A DNA stretch of 64,000 bases from Streptomyces kurssanovii (GCF_014649695.1 NZ_BMTN01000027.1:1-64000); one strand, 5' to 3'. Counted from the stretch's first letter, positions 1 to 8,316 are shown. A program made the numbers and translations. The notes: generated by a model from the letters alone, not told the origin.

Positions 1-253
1 CACGCCGGAACTCCCCCAGCAAACGCGCAAACCGACGCCGACCCGCCGCCACCTCATCCACCAACGACGCAGCCGCAACCACCACCGGCCGCTCCACAGG
101 CGCGGCCACAGGCGGCTCGGCCGACTTCACCGGCAGTGGTGTATCACTGGTCGCGACCGGCTGCTCCGGAGCAGGCCAATCGGCCAACTCAGCAAGTCTG
201 GAGAGGCGGTCAGGCCTCGATATGTCATCCCCGTTGTCACTCACGGACCGCAT
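1..253 (-). CDS. Unrecognised protein, N-terminal part only (cut by the left edge)
   Basis: An open minus-strand frame starts at ATG 251-253 and runs without a stop to the window edge, giving 84 codons. The visible part is a flexible Pro/Ala/Val-rich stretch followed by a basic helix (AAGRRRFARLLGEFRR). I do not recognise the family. No convincing ribosome binding site precedes the ATG, and GTG at 242-244 in the same frame is an alternative start. Codon third positions are G/C rich, which supports coding. The gene reads away from its neighbour, the EF-G paralogue. Confidence rests on frame openness and codon use only. Confidence 0.45.
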   Translation of the reverse strand, partial: MRSVSDNGDDISRPDRLSRLAELADWPAPEQPVATSDTPLPVKSAEPPVAAPVERPVVVAAASLVDEVAAGRRRFARLLGEFRR

Positions 254-397
254 GCTGTCACGGTCGTTTTCCCAGGAGCAACATGGAAAATGGCCCATTC
301 GGTGCACTGTGACGGACACCTCCCAAGGCTCTGCCCCTGCGAAGCGCGGCGGGGCCGCGGCCTGGCGGGTGGTGTGGAAGGCACGCCCGACACCGAA

Positions 398-426
398 GCG
401 GGGCCGTCCTTCGAGGACGGCCCCGC
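398..426 (-). terminator. Terminator hairpin after the EF-G paralogue
   Basis: A perfect 13-bp inverted repeat (398-410 with 414-426) closes on a 3-nt loop and lies 9 bases beyond the stop codon of the EF-G paralogue. GC-rich hairpins without a U-tract are the usual Streptomyces terminator form. Confidence 0.75.
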
Positions 427-435
427 ACGGCGGCG

Positions 436-2529
436 CTACGGCGACAGCGCCCCGCCCGTCACCGAGGCCGGTGCCGGTGCGTAGCCGGCGGGGCGGGTGG
501 TGAAGGTGCCCCGGCCCTGCGTGCGGCTGCGCAGCCGGTTCGCGTAGCCGAACAGCTCGGCCAGCGGGACCGTCGCCGTGACGACCGCCGTACCGGACCG
601 CGTCGCCTGGCCCGAGACCCGTCCGCGCCTGGCCGCGAGGTCGCCGAGGACCGTGCCGACCGCGTCGTCGGGCACGGTCACCGTGACCTCGACGACCGGT
701 TCGAGCAGCGCCATCACGCCGGTTCTCAGCGCCTCACGCAGCCCGAAGCGCCCCGCCGCCCGGAACGCCATCTCCGACGAGTCCTTCGTGTGCGTGGCCC
801 CGTCGGTCAGCGTCACGCGCAGCCCGGTCACCGGATGACCCCCGAGGGGGCCCTCCGCCAGGGCGTCCCGGCAGCCGGCCTCCACCGCGCGGACGAACTC
901 ATGCGGCACCCGTCCACCGGTGACGGTCGACGAGAACGCGAAGCCCTCCGCACGGTCGTCGTCCTCCTCCAGCGGTGCGACGTCGAGGACGACATGCGCG
1001 AACTGCCCCGCGCCACCGTCCTGCTTGACGTGCCGGTACACCACACCCGTCACGCCGCGCACGACGGTCTCGCGGTACGCCACCTGGGGCCGGCCGACGC
1101 CGACGTCCAGCCCATGGGCGCGGCGGATCTTCTCCACCGCGACCTCCAGGTGCAGTTCGCCCATGCCCGAGAGCACGGTCTGACCGGTCTCGGGGTCGGT
1201 CCGGACGGTCAGGGAAGGGTCCTCCTCGACCAGTCGGGCCAGCGCCGTCGCCAGCCGGTCGGTGTCGAGGCGGCTGCGCGCCTCGACCGCCACGGTGACG
1301 ACCGGAGCGGCCGCCGTGGGCGGTTCGAGGAGCAGCGGCGCGGCCGGCGCGGACAAGGTCGCACCGGAACGGGCTGCCTTCGGTCCGACCAGGGCCACGA
1401 TGTCCCCGGCCTCGGCCCGGTCCACCTCGGCGTGCCGGTCGGCCTGTACGCGCAGGATCCTGCCGATCCGTTCCGAACGGCCTGCGCCCACGTCCAGCAC
1501 CGTGTCCCCCTTCCTGATCGTGCCCGAATAGACGCGCACATACGTCAGCCTGCCCGTGGAGGTGGAGTTCACCTTGAACACCAGCCCCGCGAACGCCGCC
1601 TCCGGGTCCGCCGGCCGCTGCTGCTCGGCACCGTCCCGCGTGCCCCGCACCGGCGGTACGTCCGTCGGCGAGGGCAGATACGCGACGACGGCCTCGAGCA
1701 GCGGCTCGATCCCGCAGTTGCGGTACGCGGATCCGCACAGCACGACGACGCCCTCACCGCTGAGGGTCAGGTCGCGCAGCGCACCGGCCAGGGTCGGCTC
1801 CGAGAGGGCGGACCGTTCGCAGAACTCCTCCAGCGCGACGGGGTGGAGTTCGGCCACGGCCTCCTCCAGCAGGCGCCGGCGTCGTGCCGCCTCCGCCAGC
1901 AGGGCGTCCGGCACGGGGCCTTCCTCGTACGTGTCCCGGCCGGTGGTCCAGATCAGCGAGCGCATGCGCAGCAGATCCACCACGCCGGTGAAGCCGTCCT
2001 CCTGTCCGACGGGCAGGTGGACCACCAGGGGGACCGTACGCAGCCGTTCCCTGATCGACCCGACGGCCTGGTCCAGGTCCGCGCCCGCGCGGTCCAGCTT
2101 GTTGACGAACGCGATCCGGGGCACGCCGTGCCGGTCGGCCTGCCGCCACACGGCCTCGCTCTGCGGTTCGACCCCGGCGACGGCGTCGAACACGGCGACC
2201 GCGCCGTCGAGCACCCGCAGCGAACGCTCGACTTCGTCGGCGAAGTCGACATGGCCGGGTGTGTCGATCAGGTTGATCCGGTGTCCGTCCCAGTCGCAGC
2301 TGACGGCCGCGGCGAAGATGGTGATGCCGCGGTCGCGCTCCTGCGGATCGAAGTCGGTGACGGTCGTGCCGTCATGGACCTCTCCCCGTTTGTGGGTGGC
2401 GCCGGTGAGATACAGGATCCGTTCGGTGACGGTGGTCTTGCCGGCGTCGACATGGGCGAGGATGCCCAGGTTCCTGACGCGGGTCAGCGGACTGGTGGAG
2501 ACGGATCGGTGTCGCGGGTCGGTGCGCAC
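436..2529 (-). CDS. Elongation factor G paralogue (translational GTPase)
   Basis: A 697-residue translational GTPase of full EF-G length. The GTP-binding motifs are intact: AHVDAGKT (G1), DTPGHVDF (G3) and NKLD (G4), followed by EF-G domains II-V. GTG 2527-2529 is chosen as start because it is preceded by GAAAGG at good spacing and the conserved N-terminus (RNLGILAHVDAGKT) follows shortly; a longer frame reaches back to 2655 but adds a non-conserved Pro/Arg-rich segment. It stands alone, not in an str operon with rpsL/rpsG/tuf, so it is likely a secondary EF-G or a ribosome-protection-type factor, not the housekeeping fusA. The overall pattern is closer to EF-G than to Tet(M)/OtrA. A small ORF with its own ribosome binding site lies upstream on the same strand (2716-2832). 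Confidence 0.9.
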   Translation of the reverse strand: MRTDPRHRSVSTSPLTRVRNLGILAHVDAGKTTVTERILYLTGATHKRGEVHDGTTVTDFDPQERDRGITIFAAAVSCDWDGHRINLIDTPGHVDFADEVERSLRVLDGAVAVFDAVAGVEPQSEAVWRQADRHGVPRIAFVNKLDRAGADLDQAVGSIRERLRTVPLVVHLPVGQEDGFTGVVDLLRMRSLIWTTGRDTYEEGPVPDALLAEAARRRRLLEEAVAELHPVALEEFCERSALSEPTLAGALRDLTLSGEGVVVLCGSAYRNCGIEPLLEAVVAYLPSPTDVPPVRGTRDGAEQQRPADPEAAFAGLVFKVNSTSTGRLTYVRVYSGTIRKGDTVLDVGAGRSERIGRILRVQADRHAEVDRAEAGDIVALVGPKAARSGATLSAPAAPLLLEPPTAAAPVVTVAVEARSRLDTDRLATALARLVEEDPSLTVRTDPETGQTVLSGMGELHLEVAVEKIRRAHGLDVGVGRPQVAYRETVVRGVTGVVYRHVKQDGGAGQFAHVVLDVAPLEEDDDRAEGFAFSSTVTGGRVPHEFVRAVEAGCRDALAEGPLGGHPVTGLRVTLTDGATHTKDSSEMAFRAAGRFGLREALRTGVMALLEPVVEVTVTVPDDAVGTVLGDLAARRGRVSGQATRSGTAVVTATVPLAELFGYANRLRSRTQGRGTFTTRPAGYAPAPASVTGGALSP

Positions 2530-2626
2530 GGCCCATGGCCTTTCAGGTGTATCGGGAGACAGGCAGCGCGATTCCCGTACGAGGGGCCTCGGTCGCGGAT
2601 CCGGCGCCGTCCCCGGTAAGGGGGTA

Positions 2627-2654
2627 CGGGCACATGCCCCTGCCCGAGCGGGCA
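2627..2654 (-). promoter_or_regulatory. Two mutually exclusive hairpins in the leader of the EF-G paralogue
   Basis: TGCCCG (2641-2646) can pair either with CGGGCA at 2627-2632 or with CGGGCA at 2649-2654. The element lies between a short upstream ORF and the GTPase start on the same strand. Competing stems of this kind are typical of attenuators, but the function here is inference. The second stem would have a very tight loop, so it may be shorter in practice. Confidence 0.35.
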
Positions 2655-2715
2655 CGGGCGCATGACGGCGTGCCGGGCGGGCGATCTTGGGGTCGCGCCA
2701 CCGGGCAGGCGGGGA

Positions 2716-2832
2716 TCAGGCGTTCGTCACGGGCTTCCGGTGGCGGCCGCGCAGCCGGCACCGGGTGGGCGTGGACATCAGGATCACGTCGTAGCGTGAC
2801 CGGGGAACGACGACGGCAATGCGGCAACGCAT
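2716..2832 (-). CDS. Possible leader peptide (38 aa) upstream of the EF-G paralogue
   Basis: ATG 2830-2832 follows an excellent ribosome binding site (GAGGGGAGC) and opens a 38-codon frame beginning MRCRIAVVVPRSRYD and rich in Arg. It ends 186 bases before the GTG of the EF-G paralogue on the same strand. The space between contains competing inverted repeats (2627-2654). Short leader ORFs ahead of ribosome-protection or ribosome-targeting genes often serve in translational attenuation. That role is inferred from position, ribosome binding site and structure. The remaining sequence of 2530-2898 shows no other gene. Confidence 0.4.
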   Translation of the reverse strand: MRCRIAVVVPRSRYDVILMSTPTRCRLRGRHRKPVTNA

Positions 2833-2898
2833 GGTCGTGCTCCCCTCGATCCGACGCCGGACGGCGCTGCGATGCCATGTGCACCGCGCGTCCCGAGT

Positions 2899-3720
2899 CT
2901 AGGGAGACGGGCCGGGCTCCCGACACCGGTTTTCCGACCCGGCGGTTTGGCCCCGGCTGTCGTCGGCCGGGGCCGTCGTCGACTCGACGCTTCCACGGCG
3001 CTCCCCCGAGGCCGCCGGCCACTGAGACGCGCGACGAAGGCGGTGCCCGCCGTCCGTCCGGCGGGCACCGCCTTCGTCATCCCGCAGACCCGCGCGTGCC
3101 GTCGACCGGCCCAGGTACAGGACCGGGCCCGGGTCCGGCACATCGATCTCCCGGAAACCAAGGCGTCCGTAGAAGGCCCGCGCGGCGGTGTTGGCCCGCA
3201 CCATGCAGAGGTGCACGGCCGGCACCCCCGCGACCTCCAGGGCGTCCAGCAGCGCCCACATCAGGGCGCGTCCGAAGCCGCGTCGCTGCCACTCCGGCAG
3301 CAGATCGATGTGCAGATGCGCCGGGAAGGACGCCAGCTCCGGCAGCACCATCCGTTCCGGCCGGTGCAGGAGAACCAGCATCTCCTCGACGCGGGTCGCC
3401 GGCTCTCCCGCCGGCTCGGGGTACCGATCCGCCACGACCGGCAGCCACTCGGCGCGGAACCGCTCCGCGAAGCGCGGGGTGTCACAGGCGCCCAGGATGT
3501 AGCCGACGGCCTGCCCGGTGCCGTCGTCCAGCACGAACGCGAACTCGGGCTCCAACTCGACGTAGGGGAAGGCGAACAGCGTCGGCATCAGCCCGGGATC
3601 CGGATAGAGCGACGTCGAGTCCCCGCCCTCATGAGCCGTTCTGACGCAGATGTCCGCCAGCGCCGCCCGGTCCGAAGGCCGGTAGCGGCGCACAAAGGGA
3701 ACGAGATCCATGCGGCGCAT
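2899..3720 (-). CDS. GNAT-family N-acetyltransferase, probably frameshifted at its 3' end
   Basis: Residues 1-210 form a GNAT acetyltransferase: an N-terminal YRPSDRAALADIC strand-helix, then the acetyl-CoA loop LLPEWQRRGFGRALM, then a conserved ANTAARAFYGRLGFRE end. The natural C-terminus should be near the YLGRSTARAG segment. The frame continues for about 60 low-complexity residues and reads straight through a 19-bp terminator hairpin (3033-3078). In the neighbouring frame a TGA (3077-3079) abuts that hairpin exactly, so a single-base indel shortly upstream probably removed the original stop. The substrate cannot be predicted. ATG 3718-3720 is the first start; ATG 3709-3711 is possible. Confidence 0.75.
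   Translation of the reverse strand: MRRMDLVPFVRRYRPSDRAALADICVRTAHEGGDSTSLYPDPGLMPTLFAFPYVELEPEFAFVLDDGTGQAVGYILGACDTPRFAERFRAEWLPVVADRYPEPAGEPATRVEEMLVLLHRPERMVLPELASFPAHLHIDLLPEWQRRGFGRALMWALLDALEVAGVPAVHLCMVRANTAARAFYGRLGFREIDVPDPGPVLYLGRSTARAGLRDDEGGARRTDGGHRLRRASQWPAASGERRGSVESTTAPADDSRGQTAGSENRCREPGPSP
3033..3078. terminator. Strong hairpin terminator embedded in the 3' end of the GNAT frame
   Basis: A perfect 19-bp stem (3033-3051 with 3060-3078) closes on an 8-nt loop. A TGA in an alternative minus-strand frame sits exactly at its base. The element was almost certainly the original terminator of the acetyltransferase gene. Confidence 0.85.
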
Positions 3721-3914
3721 GTCTACAGGAGCGGGAGCGCTCCCACAAGGCGTTTCCCACCGTCGAGGTCTCCGGCTGCGGGACGCGCGTACGGCCTGCT
3801 CACCGATCCAGAACTCGTACGCAGAGTCAGCGTACGGGTACGCACGGTGGACGAGTGGGGCAACCGGGCAGGACCATGGGCCGGTTGCGACACGGTACGT
3901 GGAAGGTGGCCGGC

Positions 3915-4820
3915 ATGACGGCGTGCGAGAACAGCGGTGACGACGGGAACAGCGAGGCGGACGCCGCCGGTTGCGGGCCGGGCGGTCCGCCCGGGGACAT
4001 GAACGGCGCCACGAGCGCCGCCGAGCCGGAGAGTTCGGACAGCCTCAAGGCGTTCGGCGAGGTCGTCAAGGCGTTCCGGAAGCGTGCGCGGCTGACACAG
4101 GAACAGTTCGCCCCGCAGGTGCGGTACTCGGTGCCGACCGTCGCCTCCATCGAACAGGGCCGCCGGTTTCCTCCGGCGGCGTTCGTCGACCGTGCGGAGG
4201 AGGTGCTCGACGCCTTCGGCGCGCTGCGGGGCGCGGCACGGCATCTGTCGCGGCGGCCGGGGCTGGCGAGCTGGTTCCGGCAGTGGGCGCAGTTGGAGGC
4301 GGAGTCGGTCAACCTCTATACGTACGAGTGCCGTTTGATCCCGGGCCTGCTGCAGACGGAGGCGTACGCCCGCACGCTGTTCTCGGAGCGCCTGCCGCCA
4401 CTCGGCGACGACCAGATCGAGGCCATGCTGTCCGCGCGGACGGAGCGTCAGAGACTGCTGCGGGAACGGCCGAACACGGCGTTCAGCTTCATCGTCGAGG
4501 AGCATGTGCTCCAGCGCGGGGTGGGCGCCAGCCCGGGGCTTCTCCACCACGTCCTCGAGCTCGCGGCGCTTCGGAACATCGAGGTCCAGGTCATGCCGCA
4601 GACCCGAGTGATCCATGCCGGTATAGACGGTCCGATCCGGCTGTTGGAGACGCCGGACAACAAGTGGTACGGCTACTGCGAGGGGCAGGAGAGCGGGCGG
4701 TTCGTCTCCGACCCCAAAGTGGTCAGCATGCTCCAGATGCGGTATGCCAGGATGCGGTCACAGGCTCTCTCCTTGGAGGAATCCCTGAGCCTGCTGCGGC
4801 GGATGCGAGGAGCGACATGA
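3915..4820 (+). CDS. XRE-family regulator with DUF5753 domain
   Basis: A 301-residue protein with an N-terminal helix-turn-helix (about residues 45-105: AFRKRARLTQEQFAPQVRYS, then PTVASIEQGRR) and a C-terminal DUF5753 region (WFRQWAQLEAESVNLYTYE, VIPGLLQTEAYAR-type signature, late GYCEGQESGRFV). ATG 3915 is preferred because GGAAGGTGG precedes it; an in-frame GTG at 3855 adds 20 residues. Such proteins in Streptomyces (the WhiJ-like family) are usually paired with a small DUF397 protein, as here by an ATGA overlap, and influence development or secondary metabolism. The DNA target and the ligand are unknown. Confidence 0.88.
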   Translation: MTACENSGDDGNSEADAAGCGPGGPPGDMNGATSAAEPESSDSLKAFGEVVKAFRKRARLTQEQFAPQVRYSVPTVASIEQGRRFPPAAFVDRAEEVLDAFGALRGAARHLSRRPGLASWFRQWAQLEAESVNLYTYECRLIPGLLQTEAYARTLFSERLPPLGDDQIEAMLSARTERQRLLRERPNTAFSFIVEEHVLQRGVGASPGLLHHVLELAALRNIEVQVMPQTRVIHAGIDGPIRLLETPDNKWYGYCEGQESGRFVSDPKVVSMLQMRYARMRSQALSLEESLSLLRRMRGAT

Positions 4821-5002
4821 GCACCACAGAACTGGCCTGGTTCAAGAGCAGTTACAGCGGCAGCTCCGGCGACGACTGCCTCGAAGTGGCGACCACCCCC
4901 GCGACCGTCCACGTCCGGGACTCCAAGGTCGAACAGAGCCCTGAACTCGCCGTGTCGCCCGCGTCGTGGACGAGCTTCGTCTCGTACGCCGCCCGGGCCT
5001 GA
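4817..5002 (+). CDS. DUF397 domain protein (partner of the XRE/DUF5753 regulator)
   Basis: A 61-residue protein containing the DUF397 hallmark WFKSSYSGSSGDDCLEVA near the N-terminus and VRDSK in the middle, closing with a W-T-S-F motif. Its ATG overlaps the TGA of the regulator by 4 bp, so the two are translationally coupled. In the known family members the small protein acts together with the XRE partner in controlling development. Whether it works as antagonist or co-regulator here cannot be told from the sequence. Confidence 0.88.
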   Translation: MSTTELAWFKSSYSGSSGDDCLEVATTPATVHVRDSKVEQSPELAVSPASWTSFVSYAARA

Positions 5003-5012
5003 CACCGGAGGG

Positions 5013-5048
5013 GCGCCCCGCGCCGGTTCACGTCCGGTTCCGGGGCGC
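5013..5048. terminator. Probable bidirectional terminator between convergent genes
   Basis: An 8-bp GC-rich inverted repeat (GCGCCCCG, 5013-5020, with 5041-5048) has a 20-nt loop. It lies between the stop codons of the DUF397 gene and pxpC. Confidence 0.5.
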
Positions 5049-5062
5049 GCACTTGATCACTG

Positions 5063-5932
5063 TCATCGGTGGCGTCGCGGTACGAAGCGGACCGTCAGCC
5101 CCGGCACGGCCTGCGCGGCCGGGGACAGCAGACTCTCGGGGACGACCCCGATCACGGGATAACCACCGGTGGTGGGGCAGTCGGCGAGGAAGACCACGGG
5201 CCGGCCGTCGGGCGGCACCTGCACCGCGCCGACCACCATTCCTTCGCTCGGCATTTCGCGCTGCACGGCCCGCTCCAGCGGCGGGCCCTCCAGGCGCAGG
5301 GCGATGCGGTTGCTGTGCTGGGAGATCTCGTAGCGGCCCCTGACGAGGCTGTCCATGGCGGCGGGGGTGAACCAGTCGTCGCGCGGCCCGAGCAGCAGGG
5401 GCAGTACCAGTTCCTCCGGCGGCGCCGGCCACAGCAGCGTGTCGGCATGCAGCGGCGGGCCGGTCACCTCTCCGAGGGGCACCGCCTCCCCGTCCCTGAG
5501 CGGGGCCGGACCGAGCCCGGAGAGCAGATCGGTGGAGCGGCTGCCCAGCACGGGGGCGACCGCGATGCCTCCGCCGACGGCGACATAGCTGCGCAGGCCG
5601 CTGGTCGGCGCGCCTACGTCGAGCACGGCGCCGGCGGGCAGGCGCACGGCCGTCCCCCACGCCGCCGGCCGGCCGTTCACCCGCACCGGCGCCGGCGCCC
5701 CCGTCACGGCGGCCATCACCGAGCGGTCGGTTCGCACCGCGACCCCGGTCAGCGTGGTCTCCAGGGTCGCCGCGTCGGCGGGGTTGCCCACCAGCCGGTT
5801 CGCGAGCCGGTGCGCGGGCAGGTCGAGGGCCCCGGCACGCGGTACGCCGAGCCCGGCGTGACCGGACCGGCCGAGGTCCTGGACGGTGGTGAGGGCGCCG
5901 GCCCGTACGACGTCCAGCGTGCCGCCGCTCAT
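5063..5932 (-). CDS. pxpC: 5-oxoprolinase subunit C (biotin-dependent carboxyltransferase family)
   Basis: A 289-residue protein of the PxpC/KipA family (formerly AHS2, allophanate hydrolase subunit 2-like). It begins LDVVRAGALTTVQDLGRSGH, the classic N-terminal signature, and contains GLRSYVAVGGGI and the late DCPTTGGYPVIG motif. With PxpA and PxpB it forms the ATP-dependent prokaryotic 5-oxoprolinase that opens pyroglutamate to glutamate. Its ATG (5930-5932) overlaps the stop of pxpB by 4 bp, and the gene is last in the minus-strand operon pxpA-pxpB-pxpC. Confidence 0.92.
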   Translation of the reverse strand: MSGGTLDVVRAGALTTVQDLGRSGHAGLGVPRAGALDLPAHRLANRLVGNPADAATLETTLTGVAVRTDRSVMAAVTGAPAPVRVNGRPAAWGTAVRLPAGAVLDVGAPTSGLRSYVAVGGGIAVAPVLGSRSTDLLSGLGPAPLRDGEAVPLGEVTGPPLHADTLLWPAPPEELVLPLLLGPRDDWFTPAAMDSLVRGRYEISQHSNRIALRLEGPPLERAVQREMPSEGMVVGAVQVPPDGRPVVFLADCPTTGGYPVIGVVPESLLSPAAQAVPGLTVRFVPRRHR

Positions 5933-6585
5933 GCCGGGCGCCGCCTCGCGGCCGATGCGGCTCCCGGCGCGGCTTCCTCGGGGACGAAGCGCACGCGCGT
6001 GCCGGGTGTCAGCAGTGCCGCGGGCTCGCGTTCGAGGTCCCACAGGCGCGCCCCGGTCGTCCCGATCAGCTGCCAGCCGCCCGGGGATGCCCGCGGATAC
6101 ACACCGGTGTAGGGACCGGCGAGCGCCACCGATCCCGCGGGCACCGACGTGCGAGGCGCGGAACGGCGCGGCACGTGGTACCGCTCGCCGAGGCCGAGCA
6201 TGTAGGCGAATCCCGGGGCGAATCCGCAGAACGCCACCCGGTGTTCCGTGCCGCTGTGGATCCGCGCCACCTCGTCCTCGGTGACGCCCCACAGGTCGGC
6301 GACGGCGCCGAGATCGGCCCCGTCGTAGCGCACGGGGATCTCGACCAGAGGACCGCCGGCGGCCGCCGACAGGGGAACGGACCACCGGCTCAGCTCGGCC
6401 TCCATGGCGTGGACGTCGGTGACGCCGTAGAGGAGCACGGTCCGGTCCCCGGGCACGATGTCTCGCACTGGCGCCGGGACTCCCCGGCCGCACCGGTCGA
6501 GGATCCGGGCATGCCAGGCCTGTGCCTCTTCCGGCGTGTCCAGGTCCACGAGCAGGGAGTCCTCCCCGACCGGTCTCAGCCTCAT
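5929..6585 (-). CDS. pxpB: 5-oxoprolinase subunit B (AHS1/KipI family)
   Basis: A 218-residue protein starting MRLRPVGEDSLLVDL. The middle carries the family signature HRVAFCGFAPGFAYMLGL and the segment TSVPAGSVALAGPYTGVYP, followed by PGGWQLIG. These are diagnostic of the AHS1 domain, which pairs with subunit C in the heteromeric 5-oxoprolinase. It overlaps pxpA upstream and pxpC downstream by 4 bp each, so the three subunits should be made together. Confidence 0.92.
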   Translation of the reverse strand: MRLRPVGEDSLLVDLDTPEEAQAWHARILDRCGRGVPAPVRDIVPGDRTVLLYGVTDVHAMEAELSRWSVPLSAAAGGPLVEIPVRYDGADLGAVADLWGVTEDEVARIHSGTEHRVAFCGFAPGFAYMLGLGERYHVPRRSAPRTSVPAGSVALAGPYTGVYPRASPGGWQLIGTTGARLWDLEREPAALLTPGTRVRFVPEEAAPGAASAARRRPA

Positions 6586-7346
6586 ACGAACGCCTCCACC
6601 CTGATCCCTGCCGCGTCGAGCGCCGCGCGCACCTGCCCGGCCGCCGCGACCGCTCCGGGGGTGTCGCCGTGCAGGCACAGGGAGCGTGCCCGTACCGCCA
6701 CGGGCTCGCCGGTCAGCGCGGTGACGCGGCCGTCCCGGGCGAGAGCGACGGCCCTGCGGGCGACCTCCGCCGGATCGGTGATCACCGCACCGGGGGTGCC
6801 TCGGGGGACCAGCGTCCCGGCCGCCGTGTAGGAGCGGTCGGCGAACGCCTCCTCGGCGACGGGGAGGCCGACCCGCGCCGCCTGCGCGTGCATGGCGGAG
6901 CCGGGCAGGCACAGCACCACGAGCCCGGGGTCGGCCAGCCGGGCGCCGGCGGCCACCGCGGCCGCCTGCTCATGGTCGGCCACCACCCGGTTGTAGAGGG
7001 CTCCGTGCGGCTTGACGTAGCCCACCGCCGCTCCGGCGGCGCGGGCGAACGCCTGGAGGGCGCCGATCTGGTACACGACCTCGTCGGCGAGCTCGTCCGC
7101 CGGCACGTCCATGGCCCGGCGGCCGAAGCCGGCGAGGTCCCGGTAGGAGACCTGGGCGCCGATCCGTACGCCGCGCTCGGCGGCCGTGTCGCAGACGCGG
7201 CGCATGGTGCCGGGATCACCCGCGTGGAAGCCGCAGGCGACGTTCGCGCTGGTGACCAGGGACAGCAGGGCCTCGTCGTCGGTGAGGGTCCATCGCCCGA
7301 AGCCCTCTCCGAGGTCCGCGTTGAGGTCGATCACGAGGTCTGTCAC
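6582..7346 (-). CDS. pxpA: 5-oxoprolinase subunit A (LamB/YcsF family)
   Basis: A 254-residue LamB/YcsF protein: IDLNADLGEGFGRW at the N-terminus, SANVACGFHAGDP (metal-site His) and VKPHGALYN. It supplies the TIM-barrel-like subunit of the 5-oxoprolinase. Translation starts at GTG 7344-7346, preceded by AAGGAG. The operon is divergent from a GntR-family regulator gene, with palindromic sites in the space between, so that regulator probably controls it. The likely role is recycling of pyroglutamate formed from glutamine or gamma-glutamyl compounds. Confidence 0.92.
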   Translation of the reverse strand: MTDLVIDLNADLGEGFGRWTLTDDEALLSLVTSANVACGFHAGDPGTMRRVCDTAAERGVRIGAQVSYRDLAGFGRRAMDVPADELADEVVYQIGALQAFARAAGAAVGYVKPHGALYNRVVADHEQAAAVAAGARLADPGLVVLCLPGSAMHAQAARVGLPVAEEAFADRSYTAAGTLVPRGTPGAVITDPAEVARRAVALARDGRVTALTGEPVAVRARSLCLHGDTPGAVAAAGQVRAALDAAGIRVEAFV

Positions 7347-7456
7347 CGCTTGGTCTCCTTGGGAACGGTCCGTCGGTCAGGAGGTACCACCGCGCTGCTC
7401 CGGGCGCACCTGCGGCGGTGGGGCCGCGTTCACGATCACACCACACAAGATAGAAA

Positions 7457-7500
7457 ATCGTTGAACGATCCGACAAGGTCTCTGTTGTTTCGTTCAATGA
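7457..7500. promoter_or_regulatory. Putative operator sites between pxpABC and the GntR gene
   Basis: The palindrome ATCGTTGAACGAT occupies 7457-7469. The same core TTGAACGA recurs in inverted orientation as TCGTTCAA at 7490-7497. The stretch is markedly AT-rich against its surroundings. FCD-type GntR regulators bind short palindromes of this size, so these are good candidate operators for the adjacent regulator. Confidence 0.6.
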
Positions 7501-7581
7501 TTTCCGGTTGACTGACCCGGACAACCGGCGCAGTCCCGGGAGCCGTCGGACGACCGCCGGCCGTGCGAGAAGGACGGACAC

Positions 7582-8277
7582 ATGACAGCCGAGGTCGACC
7601 CTGCCGTGCTCGCCGGCGACCGCGCCCTGCTCGGACGCTCCAGCACCGCCGACCGGGTCGCGGACATCCTGCGCACGCGCATCTCCGAGGGGTACTTGCC
7701 GCCGGGGAGCAAGCTGTCTGAGGACGCCATCGGCGGCGCCCTGGGCATCTCCCGCAACACCCTGCGCGAGGCGTTCCGCCTGCTCACGCACGAACGACTG
7801 CTGGTCCACGAGCTCAACCGCGGCGTCTTCGTGCGCATGCTGACGGTGCGGGACGTCACCGACATCTACCAGGTGCGCAGACTCATCGAGTGCGCGGCGG
7901 TTCGCGGCCTCGAGGACCAACCCTTCGACCTGAGCCACGCGGAGGCGGCTGTCGCCGAGGGCGAGAAGGCCGCGAAGGAGGGCGCGTGGCGCGACCTCGG
8001 CACCGCCGACATCCACTTCCACCACGCCGTCGTGGCCCTCGCCCGCAGCAGACGCCTCGACGACCTGATGCGCGGCATCCTCGCCGAACTGCGCCTGGTC
8101 TTCCACGCGATGGACAATCCACGCGGCTTCCACGAACCGTATCTGGAGCGCAACCGCGAGATCCTCGCCGCCCTCAAGGCGGCGGACCGCACCAAGGCCG
8201 AACTCCTGCTCGCGGCGTATCTCGACGACGCGGAGCGGCAGTTGGTCGACCGGTACTCCGAACTCCTCGCCCCGTGA
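7582..8277 (+). CDS. GntR-family transcriptional regulator, FCD (FadR-type) subfamily
   Basis: A 231-residue regulator. Residues 15-80 form the winged helix (ADILRTRISEGYLPPGSKLS, then ISRNTLREAFRLLTHERLL); the rest is the all-helical FCD ligand domain with D-x(3)-H type metal residues (DIHFHHAVV). ATG 7582 follows AAGGACGGACAC. It is divergent from pxpABC, which suggests it senses a pyroglutamate-related acid and represses that operon, perhaps also itself. The ligand is inference. Confidence 0.88.
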   Translation: MTAEVDPAVLAGDRALLGRSSTADRVADILRTRISEGYLPPGSKLSEDAIGGALGISRNTLREAFRLLTHERLLVHELNRGVFVRMLTVRDVTDIYQVRRLIECAAVRGLEDQPFDLSHAEAAVAEGEKAAKEGAWRDLGTADIHFHHAVVALARSRRLDDLMRGILAELRLVFHAMDNPRGFHEPYLERNREILAALKAADRTKAELLLAAYLDDAERQLVDRYSELLAP

Positions 8278-8316
8278 AACCCCCTGGGCCCGCGCGGCGC
8301 TCCGGTCGCCCGCCCG

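Noticed and set aside
436-2529. Tetracycline-resistance ribosomal protection protein (Tet(M)/OtrA) as the main call
   Set aside because: The G-domain sequence (HKRGEVHDGTTVTDFDPQER and NKLDRAGAD) follows EF-G more closely; a protective role stays possible but is not shown.
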